Made by a program: the position numbers and the translations under genes. From Flavobacterium ginsengisoli (lineage in GTDB: Bacteria; Bacteroidota; Bacteroidia; Flavobacteriales; Flavobacteriaceae): DNA of 64,000 nucleotides. Under the pieces are notes generated by a model. That model was given only the letters and a program-made list of their open reading frames with translations. It was not told the DNA's origin and searched no databases. Below, one piece after another: positions 1 through 9,900 of the stretch (position 1 is its first letter; every line of letters begins with the position of its first letter). The DNA lies in NCBI RefSeq assembly GCF_029625315.1, contig NZ_CP121110.1, positions 4,563,501-4,627,500 of the forward strand. The letters run 5' to 3'.

Positions 1-293
1 TCATTATAAATGTTTTCAAATTCTTTTTCGTTGAGATAGTCAGTAGCTTTCAATAATTCTAGCCAATAAACAGTTTCATTGGCTTCTTTTTGAGCAATTG
101 CAAATTTATGAATAAAATCGCTTTTACTCTCAGCATGTTCAGCTTCTCGAATCATTGCGCCAATACTAGTGCCAGATCTTAAAAGTTGTTTTGCAAGGAT
201 GAATTCTTTTTTAGTATTGTTTAAATATTGATAAAGTTTAACAATCCTTATGGCAAAATCAAAGCTTTTATTTCTAACAATGTTATTTTTCAT
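1..293 (-). CDS. Four-helix bundle protein (S23/IVP family), 3' end cut by window edge
   Basis: The ATG is at 293 and 97 codons run to the left edge with no stop, so the C-terminus is missing. The segment LLRSGTSIGAMIREAEHA and the pattern of amphipathic helices match the small four-helix bundle family first described as proteins encoded in 23S rRNA intervening sequences. Family members are about 120 residues and their molecular role is not settled. Free-standing copies in Bacteroidota chromosomes are common and often sit in hypervariable spots. It lies upstream of the Cys-rich gene at 324-686 on the same strand, 30 bases apart. Family assignment is confident; function is unknown. Confidence 0.8.
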   Translation of the reverse strand, partial: MKNNIVRNKSFDFAIRIVKLYQYLNNTKKEFILAKQLLRSGTSIGAMIREAEHAESKSDFIHKFAIAQKEANETVYWLELLKATDYLNEKEFENIYN

Positions 294-323
294 AACTAAC
301 AATTAACAATTTATAATTAACAA

Positions 324-686
324 TTAATAGGGGCAATGTCGGCAGTTATTTCCGCAGCAGACTCCTCTTTTTAGATGAAACCAAGCTTTAAAAACATAGT
401 TGCCATTTTCGATGTAGTAATCGATTCCTTCAATTAAATTATCATTTTTGGGCAAAAACATGGCCTTGTTATTAAGAGCCTTTTTTGGAGTTACAGTTTC
501 GACATAAGCATCAATTTTATCTTCACAGGCTTCTTTAAAGCATATAGGGCAAAGGCAATCGCCTCCTTCTGATAGATTGAAAATAGGTGGATAATCATTA
601 CACCAGCACTTATTTTCGGGCGAAGTGTCGCCACATAAAAAAGCAGTTTCACAACTGGAGCAGATTTTTGTTTTTGGTACATTCAT
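324..686 (-). CDS. Cysteine-rich CWC plus DUF5522 protein
   Basis: A 120-residue protein starting at MNVPKTKICS (ATG at 686). A longer in-frame extension to 920 would run through the divergent promoter region and into the next gene, so I reject it. The N-terminal half has spaced cysteines at about 9, 12, 18, 27 and 29 with the CWC signature, then a C-x-C-x2-C-x4-C cluster at 44-54. The C-terminal half ends with AWFHLKRGVCCGNNCRHCPY, the DUF5522 signature (Cys 110, 111, 115, 118). The cysteine spacing suggests metal binding, probably zinc, but this is inferred. Cytoplasmic, with no signal peptide. The biochemical role is unknown to me. Confidence 0.82.
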   Translation of the reverse strand: MNVPKTKICSSCETAFLCGDTSPENKCWCNDYPPIFNLSEGGDCLCPICFKEACEDKIDAYVETVTPKKALNNKAMFLPKNDNLIEGIDYYIENGNYVFKAWFHLKRGVCCGNNCRHCPY

Positions 687-751
687 CAAATAAAAAGCGA
701 TTTGTTTAAATTTGTACGAATAAAGGTAAACAAAAAAAATAGAATTTGATT

Positions 752-759
752 TACCTTTG
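752..759 (+). promoter_or_regulatory. -7 box TACCTTTG of the importer gene
   Basis: TACCTTTG fits the Bacteroidota -7 consensus TAnnTTTG and lies 21 bases before the ATG at 781. I see no TTG at the usual 19-21 base distance upstream, so strength is uncertain. Confidence 0.45.
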
Positions 760-780
760 TTGCCATACAAAACATAAAAT

Positions 781-1923
781 ATGAAATATTTTTTCCATAA
801 ATTACCAGTCGTTTTTGTGCTTCTTATCTTAATTGGATGTAAAAAAAATGAAGCGCAAGAGGTTGTAAAATCTGCTACTGCCAAAGAAAGTATCGAGTTT
901 GCTTCTGGACTTTCGATCATAAAAAACGAGGGCTATTCAATTGTAAATGTGAGTAATCCGTGGCCAAATGCTAAGGGGAGATTTACTTACATTTTAAAAG
1001 AAAAAGACGTACAAATTCCTGATAGTTTAAATAAATATATTTCTATAAAAGTTCCTCTAGAAAGTGTTGTGGTAACTTCAACTACCAATATTCCTTTTTT
1101 AGAAATGTTAGAAGTTGAGAATAAATTGGTCGGATTTCCGCATACTGATTACATTTCTTCTGAAAAAACTAGAGCATTAATTGACAAAGGTTCTGTGAAA
1201 AACGTTGGACAAAATGAAAAACTGAACATTGAACAATTAATAGAATTGTCACCAGATTTGATTGTGACATTTGGTGTAGATAACAACAATCCTATGCTAG
1301 ATAATCTTAAAAAAAGCGGTTTAAATGTTTTGATTCAGGGTGATTGGATGGAACAGTCTCCACTAGGAAAAGCAGAATGGATAAAGTTATACGGTGCTTT
1401 ATTTGGAAAAGAAGAAAAAGCAAAAGAGCTGTTTGATAAAATCGTTGAAAGCTATAATCAAGCCAAAAAATTGGTTGCCGATAAACCTGCAACTTCAAAG
1501 GTTTTATACGGTTCTATGTACGAAGATGTTTGGTATGTTGCCAAAGGAAATAGCTGGGTTGCACAGTTTATGAAAGATGCAAAAGCGAATTATTTATGGG
1601 CTGATCTTGAAGGAACTGGAAGCGAAGGTTTGTCTTTTGAAAAAGTTTTAGATAAAGCAAAAGATGCAAATGTTTGGATTGCTTCTGGATCTTTTAAAAG
1701 TTTGGATGAATTGCAGAAAGCAAATCCGCATTACTCAGAATTTGATGCTTTTAAGAATAAAACTATTTACAATTTTGAAGGCAAAGTAGGAGCGACAGGT
1801 GGTACAGTTTATTATGAATTAGCACCAAGTCGTCCAGATTTGGTATTGAAAGATTATATCAAGATTTTTCATCCTGATTTATTGACGAGCTACGAATTTA
1901 CTTTTGCTTCTAAACTGAATTAA
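781..1923 (+). CDS. ABC importer substrate-binding lipoprotein (BtuF/FepB type)
   Basis: A 380-residue protein with a lipoprotein signal: hydrophobic stretch to about residue 19, then the lipobox LIGC with Cys at about 20, so it is anchored to a membrane facing the periplasm. The body matches the periplasmic-binding fold of cobalamin and iron-siderophore importers, with ESVVVTSTTNIPFLEMLEVE opening the first lobe and LNIEQLIELSPDLIVTFG closing it. It is followed after 2 bases by a FecCD permease and then by an ATPase, forming a complete importer. The substrate (corrinoid, haem or ferric siderophore) cannot be told from sequence. An in-frame A8 tract at 841-848 is intact here. Confidence 0.85.
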   Translation: MKYFFHKLPVVFVLLILIGCKKNEAQEVVKSATAKESIEFASGLSIIKNEGYSIVNVSNPWPNAKGRFTYILKEKDVQIPDSLNKYISIKVPLESVVVTSTTNIPFLEMLEVENKLVGFPHTDYISSEKTRALIDKGSVKNVGQNEKLNIEQLIELSPDLIVTFGVDNNNPMLDNLKKSGLNVLIQGDWMEQSPLGKAEWIKLYGALFGKEEKAKELFDKIVESYNQAKKLVADKPATSKVLYGSMYEDVWYVAKGNSWVAQFMKDAKANYLWADLEGTGSEGLSFEKVLDKAKDANVWIASGSFKSLDELQKANPHYSEFDAFKNKTIYNFEGKVGATGGTVYYELAPSRPDLVLKDYIKIFHPDLLTSYEFTFASKLN

Positions 1924-1925
1924 TT

Positions 1926-2951
1926 TTGGTGAGTAAAACACGAAATACCATTTTATTTACCGTTTTGGGCATAGGTCTTTTGTTAATGTTTTTTGCGAGC
2001 ATTAGTTTAGGATCGGTTACAATTCCGTTAAAAGATGTTTTTGCAAGTTTAACAGGAGGGCATGCGGCAAAATCAACATGGGAATATATTATTATTAATT
2101 ACCGTTTGCCAAAAGCAATTACCGCAGTTTTAGTTGGAACGGGACTTTCTATAAGTGGACTTTTGATGCAGACGCTTTTTAGAAATCCGCTTGCGGGACC
2201 TTATGTTTTAGGATTAAGTTCTGGTGCAAGTTTAGGTGTTGCTTTTGTAATTTTAGGAGCAGGATTTCTTCCTTCTTTTCTAAGTGTAATTGCATTGTCT
2301 TCTTACGGAATTGTTTTGGCATCAACTTTAGGAAGTACATTGGTTCTTTTTTTAGTTCTTATCGTTTCACAACGATTGAGAGACACAATGGCAATTTTGA
2401 TTGTCGGTTTAATGTTCGGAAGTTTTACAACTGCAATTGTAAGCGTACTGACTTATTTTAGTACGGCAGAACAGCTTCAGAAATTCACTTTCTGGTCAAT
2501 GGGAAATCTAGGTAATCTTTCTTGGACAACAATCGGAATTTTGACATTTTGCGTTGGAATCGGTTTGCTTTTAAGCGCCAAAAGTATAAAACCTTTAAAT
2601 GCCTTGCTTCTTGGTGAAAATTACGCCAAAAGTATGGGATTGAATTTTAAACAAGCAAGATTAGTTATCATCTTTGCTACCAGTATTTTGTCAGGAGTGA
2701 TTACGGCATTTGCTGGCCCGATTGCTTTTGTTGGTCTGGCAGTTCCTCATATTGCAAAACTGACTTTTCAAACTAGTAATCATACGATTCTATTTTGGAG
2801 CACTTTATTTTTTGGTTCGATAATAATGCTATTTTGTGATATTGTTTCTCAAATGCCAGGCTTTGAGGTTACACTTCCAATAAATGCTGTTACGTCTATA
2901 ATTGGTGCGCCTGTTGTAATTTGGTTATTAGTTAGAAAAAGAAATTTTTAA
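1926..2951 (+). CDS. FecCD/BtuC-family ABC importer permease
   Basis: A 341-residue integral membrane protein with about ten hydrophobic segments. Family signatures are FRNPLAGPYVLGLSSGASLG near residue 90 and the cytoplasmic loop GLAVPHIAKL near residue 270, which contacts the ATPase. There is no ATG: the frame opens at TTG 1926 or GTG 1929, only 2-5 bases after the stop of the binding-protein gene, which points to translational coupling. The likely GTG start gives MSKTRN. Together with the genes at 781 and 3047 it forms a BtuFCD-like importer in the inner membrane. Confidence 0.88.
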   Translation: MVSKTRNTILFTVLGIGLLLMFFASISLGSVTIPLKDVFASLTGGHAAKSTWEYIIINYRLPKAITAVLVGTGLSISGLLMQTLFRNPLAGPYVLGLSSGASLGVAFVILGAGFLPSFLSVIALSSYGIVLASTLGSTLVLFLVLIVSQRLRDTMAILIVGLMFGSFTTAIVSVLTYFSTAEQLQKFTFWSMGNLGNLSWTTIGILTFCVGIGLLLSAKSIKPLNALLLGENYAKSMGLNFKQARLVIIFATSILSGVITAFAGPIAFVGLAVPHIAKLTFQTSNHTILFWSTLFFGSIIMLFCDIVSQMPGFEVTLPINAVTSIIGAPVVIWLLVRKRNF

Positions 2952-2960
2952 TATTTTTTT

Positions 2961-2989
2961 GCCACAGATTAAAAAGATTTACACAGATT
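2961..2989 (+). repeat. Dispersed intergenic repeat GCCACAGATT type
   Basis: GCCACAGATT followed by ACACAGATT fills the 95-base gap between the permease and ATPase genes. The same word recurs as inverted arms at 22471-22532. It is probably a short dispersed intergenic repeat. It shows no coding potential. Confidence 0.5.
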
Positions 2990-3046
2990 CTTTAATTATT
3001 AGACAAAGAAAAAACTTAGAATCTCAGAATCTTAGCACCTTTAAAA

Positions 3047-3823
3047 ATGAAAAACATTCTATCAACTTCAAGTTTAAATATTGGATATAAATCCAAGAAA
3101 GGAGTTACGGCCATTGCTGAGAATCTTAATATTAATCTTGAAGCAGGAAAACTCATTACTTTAATAGGAGCAAACGGAATTGGAAAATCAACTTTACTGC
3201 GAACGATTACTGGAATTCAGAAACCGTTGTCAGGAAATGTTTATTTGAATGAAAAAAAGATTTCAGATTATCAACCTTTAGAATTGGCGCAAAATTTAAG
3301 TTTAGTTTTAACCGAAAAACTACCACCAAGCAATCTTTCTGTTTTTGAATTAGTTGCTTTAGGAAGACAACCTTACACCAATTGGGTTGATAAATTATCT
3401 GATGAAGATATTGCTAAAGTTCATGAAGCTATGCAATTGACACAAATTGAACATTTGGCTTCGAAAAAACATTTCCAGATTAGTGACGGACAATTGCAGA
3501 AAGTGTTAATTGCAAGAGCTTTGGCTCAAGATACTCCCCTAATTATTTTGGACGAGCCAACAACGCATCTTGATCTCCTTCATAAAGTTTCGTTATTCAA
3601 GCTCTTGAAAAAGCTTACACAAGAAACTCAAAAATGTATTTTGTTTTCGACACACGATATCGATTTGGCTATTCAGTTAAGTGACGAAATGATCATCATG
3701 ACCCCAGATAGTATAGTGCAAGACCAACCGTGCAATTTAATTTCTAACGGAAGTTTCAGCAATTTGTTCAAAGACGAACATATTATCTTTGATGCTCAAA
3801 AAGGGAAGTTTATTGTGAGTTAA
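3047..3823 (+). CDS. ABC importer ATP-binding protein (BtuD/FecE type)
   Basis: A 258-residue ATPase. Walker A is GANGIGKST at 41-49, the signature is a degenerate ISDGQ at 145-149 (canonical LSGGQ), and Walker B is LIILDEPTTHLD around 165-176. The switch His lies in FSTHDID. It energises the permease encoded at 1926. The 95-base gap before it contains a dispersed repeat, so it may still be cotranscribed. The length is normal for the family. The substrate of the complex is undetermined. Confidence 0.9.
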   Translation: MKNILSTSSLNIGYKSKKGVTAIAENLNINLEAGKLITLIGANGIGKSTLLRTITGIQKPLSGNVYLNEKKISDYQPLELAQNLSLVLTEKLPPSNLSVFELVALGRQPYTNWVDKLSDEDIAKVHEAMQLTQIEHLASKKHFQISDGQLQKVLIARALAQDTPLIILDEPTTHLDLLHKVSLFKLLKKLTQETQKCILFSTHDIDLAIQLSDEMIIMTPDSIVQDQPCNLISNGSFSNLFKDEHIIFDAQKGKFIVS

Positions 3824-3839
3824 TATTTCGGCTGTCCTG

Positions 3840-3858
3840 CAAGGTTTTCAAAACCTTG
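3840..3858. repeat. 19-bp palindrome CAAGGTTTTCAAAACCTTG
   Basis: Nine-base arms (CAAGGTTTT and AAAACCTTG) flank a single C just after the ABC ATPase stop, between convergent genes. It could act as a weak bidirectional transcript end or be a dispersed intergenic palindrome. No T tract follows. Confidence 0.5.
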
Positions 3859-3908
3859 TGGGTATAAATATTTCTAAGTTTTAAAGAAAATCTTGCAGAA
3901 AATCGAGA

Positions 3909-4363
3909 TTATTTCTTCAATCCAATTTGTCTCTTAGCTTCTCCAACCACAAAAGCAACCGAATTGGCAATATTAAAACTGCGAATAAGCGGTGACATCG
4001 GAATCGTTAAATGATTTTCGAATCTTGACATAAACTCTCTGCTCAAACCAACGCTTTCTTTTCCAAAAACTAACCAGTCGCCATCTTGAAATTCGTTTTC
4101 TAAATAAGATTTATCAGAATGCGAACTCATTAAAAACACGCGAGAATGATCTGGAATTTGCGCAATCCATTCTTCGACATTTTGATATTCGGTTACATCA
4201 AGATGAACCCAATAATCCAATCCTGAACGTTTTAGGTTTTTGTCATTAATAACAAATCCGAAAGGATGAATTAAATGAAGACGGCTTTCTGTGCCAACGC
4301 ACAATCTTCCAATATTTCGGTATTATTTGGTATTTCTGGTTCTACAAGAACAACGTTTAACAT
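3909..4363 (-). CDS. trmL: tRNA (cytidine(34)-2'-O)-methyltransferase TrmL, frameshifted as read
   Basis: A SPOUT-class methyltransferase that 2'-O-methylates the wobble base of certain leucine tRNAs. ATG at 4363 gives MLNVVLVEPEIPNNT, the expected TrmL N-terminus. The frame then breaks near 4318, where ACCGAAAT stands for an expected ACCGGAAAT (one base missing). It resumes as LCVGTESRLHLIHPFGF. The knot motifs VFGKESVGLS and MSPLIRSFNIANSVAFVV, which bind S-adenosylmethionine and form the dimer, are intact. The corrected length is 151 residues, normal for TrmL. I think the break is a sequencing error; if real, the gene is dead. Confidence 0.85.
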
Positions 4364-4431
4364 CTTTTTTTAGTTATGAATTATGAGTTATAAGTTATGA
4401 GTTTCTGGAAATTATCTAATTTCCATATTTT

Positions 4432-5004
4432 CTAATTTTCTAATTCGAAATCGGAAACTTCCAAAACTTCACCCGCTTTTAGGTTTTGCAAATATACATT
4501 TCCTATTCGAACGCGAACTAAACGCAATGTTGGAAAACCAACAGCCGCAGTCATTTTTCTAACTTGACGAAATTTTCCTTCTCTAACCGTGATTGAAGCC
4601 CAAGAAGTTGGACCATGACGTTCGTCTCTTATTTTCTTCGCTCTTGCTCCAAAATCAGGAATTTCAGTTACGATAGATGCTTTGCAACGTTTTGTTTTGT
4701 ATTTTCCACCGTCAAGTCCAATTTCTACCCCATTTTGTAATTGTTCAATTGCTTCTGGCGTAATTAATCCGTCAACCTGAACGTAATATTCTTTTTCAAC
4801 CTTTTTACTTCGAACAAGTTCGCTCATGTTTCCATCAGTCGTCAAAAGAAGTAATCCTTCAGAATCTTCATCTAATCTTCCAATTGCCATTGTGCCTTCT
4901 GGGAAATCGTGCAATTCGCCCAAAAGCTTTTTCTTTCTTTTTAATTCATAAATAAATTGACTTAAGTAGCCGTAAGGTTTAAAAAGAATGAAGTGTCGAT
5001 GCAT
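4432..5004 (-). CDS. rluE: rRNA large subunit pseudouridine synthase, RsuA/RluE family
   Basis: A 190-residue enzyme isomerising a uridine in ribosomal RNA. The catalytic Asp lies in the family signature GRLDEDSEGLLLLTTDG near residue 42, and the later motif EGKFRQVRKM is typical of the RsuA/RluB/E/F group. It lacks an N-terminal S4 domain, which together with the short length fits the RluE subgroup. The start ATG at 5004 gives MHRHFILFKPYG, where the conserved KPYG is family-typical. It lies upstream of trmL on the same strand with a short repeat-rich gap. The exact target uridine is inferred. Confidence 0.85.
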   Translation of the reverse strand: MHRHFILFKPYGYLSQFIYELKRKKKLLGELHDFPEGTMAIGRLDEDSEGLLLLTTDGNMSELVRSKKVEKEYYVQVDGLITPEAIEQLQNGVEIGLDGGKYKTKRCKASIVTEIPDFGARAKKIRDERHGPTSWASITVREGKFRQVRKMTAAVGFPTLRLVRVRIGNVYLQNLKAGEVLEVSDFELEN

Positions 5005-5066
5005 TTTTAATTTTTTGCAAAGATAGTTCTTTCCTAAAATTAAAACCCATTACTGCTTTTGCGATT

Positions 5067-5255
5067 TTATTTTTTGAGCCATTGATAAACAAACCAAATT
5101 GCAGTAACAATAAAAATGCCTATTAAAATGGAATAATAATTTTGAAAAAATTCATGAAAATAACTTCCAACAAAAATATAAATAGAAGCCATGCAAAGTT
5201 TAATCAAGATAAATTCGGAATTGGACCAGCTGGTTTTGATTTTGAAGAAATTCAT
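5067..5255 (-). CDS. Small membrane protein of unknown function
   Basis: A 62-residue protein with two hydrophobic segments, about 16-36 and 41-58, and a basic end (WLKK). The second segment reads YYSILIGIFIVTAIWFVYQW. It lies 62 bases upstream of the pseudouridine synthase gene on the same strand and may share its transcript. I do not recognise a named family. Its composition and paired membrane segments look like a genuine small inner-membrane protein rather than a chance frame. Confidence 0.6.
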   Translation of the reverse strand: MNFFKIKTSWSNSEFILIKLCMASIYIFVGSYFHEFFQNYYSILIGIFIVTAIWFVYQWLKK

Positions 5256-5393
5256 AATAGTTAAGGTTGTTAAGTTGCTTTGAATAAAGGTAATAAAATA
5301 AAAAAACAGATGGCAATTATAAAAGAAAGCAATCTTAAGCCATAACTTTTTTGCGATTAGAATTTGTAATATTATAAACTAAAAGATAATGTT

Positions 5394-5768
5394 ATGGAAA
5401 CGAATAAATTAGGAACGAAAAAGATAAACGGAACGCAAAAAAATATAGACGAGTCTAAAGGAAAAAACGTTTCGCACGATAAAGAATTAAAAGATGCCAA
5501 ACTGAATAAAGAATTGATTACAGATGCAGATGGCGATAAAAAGATTGTTGAAAGAGCTAGAAACGAAAATGAAGATATAAATGTAGCGAAGCATCAGATA
5601 AATCCAAATAATCCAAATGCAAATCGCGGAGTAGAAACAGAGGAAGAAGCAAATAAAACAGTAGAGAATAAAGATCGTAACTCTGATATAATTCCAAATC
5701 GATATTCAAACTCACATCCAGATAATCATGAAGATCGTGGAAACATGAAATTGGACGAAGAGAATTAG
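5394..5768 (+). CDS. Hydrophilic, probably disordered protein of unknown function
   Basis: A 124-residue protein rich in Asn, Lys, Glu and Asp with almost no hydrophobic residues, no cysteine and no signal peptide. It contains the stretch HQINPNNPNANRGVETEEEA. It is predicted to be cytoplasmic and largely unstructured. It resembles in style, though not clearly in sequence, the acidic protein at 38327-38626. Such small charged proteins are frequent in Flavobacterium and some respond to stress, but that is inference. The start ATG at 5394 is the only good one. Confidence 0.65.
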   Translation: METNKLGTKKINGTQKNIDESKGKNVSHDKELKDAKLNKELITDADGDKKIVERARNENEDINVAKHQINPNNPNANRGVETEEEANKTVENKDRNSDIIPNRYSNSHPDNHEDRGNMKLDEEN

Positions 5769-5922
5769 ATAATACAAAATTTTAAACAAAATCTTGTCAA
5801 TTTAATGTCAAATAACATAACATTAGCGCTTAACGTTAATGTTGTTTTAAACTCTTTTGAAAGCTTCGCCAATGCTCAAGTTCTTCGTAAATTAGAAGAA
5901 TCAATTTAAAAACATATATAAA

Positions 5923-6675
5923 ATGGCACTTTTAGAAAATAAAGTAGCTTTTGTATCTGGCGGAGGTTCAGGAATCGGACGTGCAGTGGCAGAAGCATAC
6001 GCTCGAGAAGGAGCAAAAGTAGTAGTAGCTGATATAAATGTAGAGCACGGTGAAGAAACCGTAAAAATAATAAAAGATAAGGGCGGAGAAGCTTTTTTTG
6101 TAAAAGGAGATTCGTCGAGTGCCAATGACAATAAGCATATGGTTGAAGTTACGGTTTCAAAATATGGTCGATTGGATATTGCCTGTAACAATGCAGGAAT
6201 GGGAGGGCCGGCAAAACCAACTGGAGAATATGAGCCAGAAGCTTGGGATAAAGTTATTGCACTTAATTTGAGCGGTGTTTTTTATGCCTGCCGTTATCAA
6301 CTAGAACAAATGGAGAAAAACGGAGGAGGGAGTATTGTAAATATTGCTTCGATCCACGGACAAGTTGCCGCTCCAAATAGTGTCGCGTATACTGCAAGTA
6401 AACATGGTGTAGTTGGTTTGACAAAAAATATTGCGGTAGAATATGCTCAGAAAAATATTCGATGCAATGCTGTTGGACCAGGTTATATAGAAACAGCACT
6501 TTTAAAAGATAATTTGAATAAGGAAATGATGCAGGCTGTTGCGGCAAAATCTGCAATGAATCGTTTAGGGACAGCAGAAGAAGTTGCCGAATTGGTAACA
6601 TTTTTAAGTTCTGAAAAATCTTCTTTCACAACAGGAAGTTATATTATAGCCGATGGAGGTTATACCGCAGTCTAA
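5923..6675 (+). CDS. Short-chain dehydrogenase/reductase (classical SDR)
   Basis: A 250-residue NAD(P)-dependent oxidoreductase. The Rossmann loop is SGGGSGIG at 12-19, followed by NNAG at 89-92, catalytic Ser 143, and Tyr 156 with Lys 160 in YTASK. The C-terminal IIADGGYTAV is typical of the family. An acidic residue at the end of beta-2 (VVVADI) suggests a preference for NAD. The substrate is unknown; glucose dehydrogenase and 3-oxoacyl reductase labels are common but unsupported here. It is monocistronic, with a strong terminator 35 bases after the stop. Confidence 0.9.
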   Translation: MALLENKVAFVSGGGSGIGRAVAEAYAREGAKVVVADINVEHGEETVKIIKDKGGEAFFVKGDSSSANDNKHMVEVTVSKYGRLDIACNNAGMGGPAKPTGEYEPEAWDKVIALNLSGVFYACRYQLEQMEKNGGGSIVNIASIHGQVAAPNSVAYTASKHGVVGLTKNIAVEYAQKNIRCNAVGPGYIETALLKDNLNKEMMQAVAAKSAMNRLGTAEEVAELVTFLSSEKSSFTTGSYIIADGGYTAV

Positions 6676-6706
6676 TTATTTTTTAGAGTAAATAACATGA
6701 CGATTG

Positions 6707-6742
6707 AAAAAGCAGTAAGCGAAAGTTTACTGCTTTTTTTTT
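6707..6742 (+). terminator. Rho-independent terminator after the SDR gene
   Basis: Arms AAGCAGTAA and TTTACTGCTT around a short loop, followed by a run of nine T. Confidence 0.85.
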
Positions 6743-6949
6743 GCTGAAACTGCTGTATTTGTAGGAAACATGGAGTTTTTGTTAGTGTTTTTGAGATGCT
6801 TATTATTTGAGTAATGTTTTGTAATAAGGCTTTTTTGTTATTTTTATTTTAGTATCTTTAAGTATGTGTTAAGCTTTATTGAATTATATTGATAAAAAAG
6901 CAAACATTAAGTTGATGGTTTTGTAACATTCCCTTAATTTTAAAGAAGA

Positions 6950-6957
6950 TAAATTTG
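6950..6957 (+). promoter_or_regulatory. -7 box TAAATTTG of the secreted nuclease gene
   Basis: Matches TAnnTTTG and lies 27 bases before the ATG at 6985. The nearest upstream TTG (6921-6923) is 26 bases away, longer than the usual 19-21. The rest of the 309-base gap from 6676 holds only the SDR terminator and AT-rich sequence. Confidence 0.45.
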
Positions 6958-6984
6958 AACTCTAAAAACTCTATTCTTTAACGT

Positions 6985-9900
6985 ATGAAAAAACTTTACT
7001 TTTCGCGCCTTATTCTGGCTCTTTTGTGTTTTTTTGCTTGCTTTTCTGGAGATCTTTTTGGTCAAACTAATCCAGAGGCGCAAGAACCATTACCTTACAA
7101 ACAAGATTTTGAATCATGGCTAGCTACAGATGCACAGTTTCCAGCAGGATTTCAAGGTTGGACACTTGGTGGTAATGATGGTGGAGTAACTCAATACTTG
7201 ACTTCTCCAACTTTTACAGATTATAATACTATACTTATTGGCAAAGGTGCAAATACTAATTCAGGAGGTTTTTATAATTATGTTGGTAAACTAGGTTTTT
7301 TAAACACAGGAAGTGTCAATCTTACAATTGGTTTTGCTTTTTCAAGTGTTGGAACAACAAATGTACAGGTTACATATAATGTAATGACAATAAGAAATCC
7401 TTCTGATGCTACAAATACGAGAGTTAATGAAGTGATTTTGCAATATAGAGTTGGTACTACGGGAGATTTTATTTCACTTTTAGGAACGGCATATAGAAAT
7501 AATTCTAGCAATCAAATTAGTAATACTACTGCGCCACAAAATCCTCAACTAAGAAAAATTACTTTACCTGCAGAATGTGATAATCAGCCTGTAGTTCAAA
7601 TACGTTGGGCTTCAAGACAAATTTCAGGCAGTGGAGGGCGTCCATCTTTTGCAATTGATGATTTAGATATTAGAAAAGATACTTTCGCTCCAGCTAATAT
7701 TTCAGGTTACCCAAAAGCGGCAAATGTTTTAGCAGAAAGTTTTGATTTTATTAATAAAATTGATGAAATTGGAAAAACGTATTATGTCTTACTACCAGGT
7801 GGTAGCGAAGAACCAACAATTGCACAAATAAAAGCAGGGCAGGATTCTAATGGAACTGCAGCTTTGCAAGCAGGAGTTTTTGATGTAACAAATTCTTCTC
7901 AAGAATATGTAGCAAGTTTTACAGGGTTGCCTTTAAATACAGCATATTCTATTTTTTCTATTTCAGAAGACATTGCAGGAAATATTCAAGCATCAGTTAA
8001 TAGAGTAGATGTAACAACGCTAAGTGTTATGCCTCCTGCTATATCTCCTTCTGTTGCGGTATTAAATTTAGGTGGTACCGAACCAAATTTTGATCCCTTA
8101 GTTAAAAATTACCAGATAGGAGCTTCAGATCTTACTGCAAATGTAGTGGTTACTGCTTCAGGAGATTTCCAAATTTCAAAAGATAATGCAACATATTCAT
8201 CATCTTTAACTTTTGTTCCAACCGATTTTGATTCTAATGCCACACCAACAGTTTATGTAAAATTCACTCCTACTTCAGTTGCCAGTTTTACAGGTTCAAT
8301 AATTCATGAAACAACAGGTGGGACAACTAAAACGGTTAATTTAACAGCGCTTGGAGTAAATCCTTTAGTACAAAATTTTGACGATGCAAATGTTTTTGTA
8401 AACAGTAATTGGGTACAATATAATGAGACGGGACCTTTAAACAAATGGTCTTATACTAACCAATCACGAAATGTTAACTCTGGAACTGGTGCAGTTTTAA
8501 TGAACGGATATTCAGATGCTGGAGCTAGTAAAGACTGGTTAATTTCTCCAAGATTACGTTTAGATAGTTTTAACCACATTCCGTTATTATCTTTTTATTC
8601 TCGTCAATATTATGATGGACCATCTTTAAAATTAGTAGTTTCTACAAACTACGACGGAGTAAGTGATCCCAATACAGCCACATGGACGCCACTAGATGGT
8701 AAATTTCCAGGTAATACAGGAACTTACGAAAAATCAGAATATATAAATTTAATAGCTTATAAAACAGATCATACTTATTTGGCTTGGGTTTACGAAACGA
8801 CTTCTGGTGGGCTTGATAATGCTGCAGAATGGTCTTTTGATGATTTTGCTATTATCGATGAATCAAAATATGTGGATTCAAACCCATTTTTAGATTTTGC
8901 AGATGTAAGTCCGAATTCGGTTTCTGCTAGTCAGTCTTTTGTTTTTAATGCTGCAGGTTATGACGATATTACTATTACTGCTCCAGCGTCTTACGAGTTA
9001 TCATTAGATAATGTTTCATTTGCATCAAGTGTTATTGTTACTTCTGCCGAATCAGAAGCAGGAAAAACAATTTATGCAAGATTTGTTCCAACGACAAAAG
9101 TACCAACAATCTCTGGCGTTTTAACCGTTACAGGAAGCTCTCTAACTAAACAAATTGGTTTATTTACAGGAGCTTCTATATTAAAAGCAAATACTTACGA
9201 TGTAGTGTCTTATAATTTAGAGTTTTTTGGAACCGATGTTAGAGATGCTACTGGTAAAGAATTTGGCCCAACGAATGATGCACTACAAATAGAAAACGTC
9301 TGCTAAAGTAATGAACACATTAAACGCAGATGTTTATGTAGTTCAAGAAGTTTCTGATGACTTGGCTCTTGAAGAATTAATTAAAAAAATTAGCATCAAC
9401 GGAAAAACATTCGATAAAACAATCTCAACTTCTTGGTCGTATTCATTTAAGCCTTTAGATCCTTATTATCCACCACAAAAACTAGTTGTGATTTACAATA
9501 CACAAACAACTACTGTAAAAAGTACAAAAGTATTGTTTAAAGATTTATTCGATCAAATTCTTGCGAATACGGTGGTTTTACCAAATTATCCAGGAACAAA
9601 AACTCCAGAAGAGAATGATGATAGTTTTTTCTCATCGGGACGTCTTCCTTATTTGGTTCAAGTTGAGGCTAATATTGGCGGAATTAAAAAAGAAATTAAC
9701 TTAATTGATCTTCACGCACGTGCAAACAGCGGAACTGATATTTCAAAATACAATCAGCGCAAATACGATATAGATTACCTTAAAGATGCATTAGATACAG
9801 AATATCCAAATTCAAATTTAATTCTTTTAGGAGATTTTAATGATGATGTAAAAGCTTGGGTTGGTAATGCAAATACACCGTCATCTTATCAGAAATTTGT

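Noticed and set aside
687..780. Cobalamin riboswitch before the importer
   Set aside because: Only 94 bases are available and no B12-box is visible.
687..920. N-terminal extension of the CWC/DUF5522 gene
   Set aside because: The extra 78 codons cross the divergent promoter region and overlap the importer gene antisense; the conserved Cys domain starts at 686.
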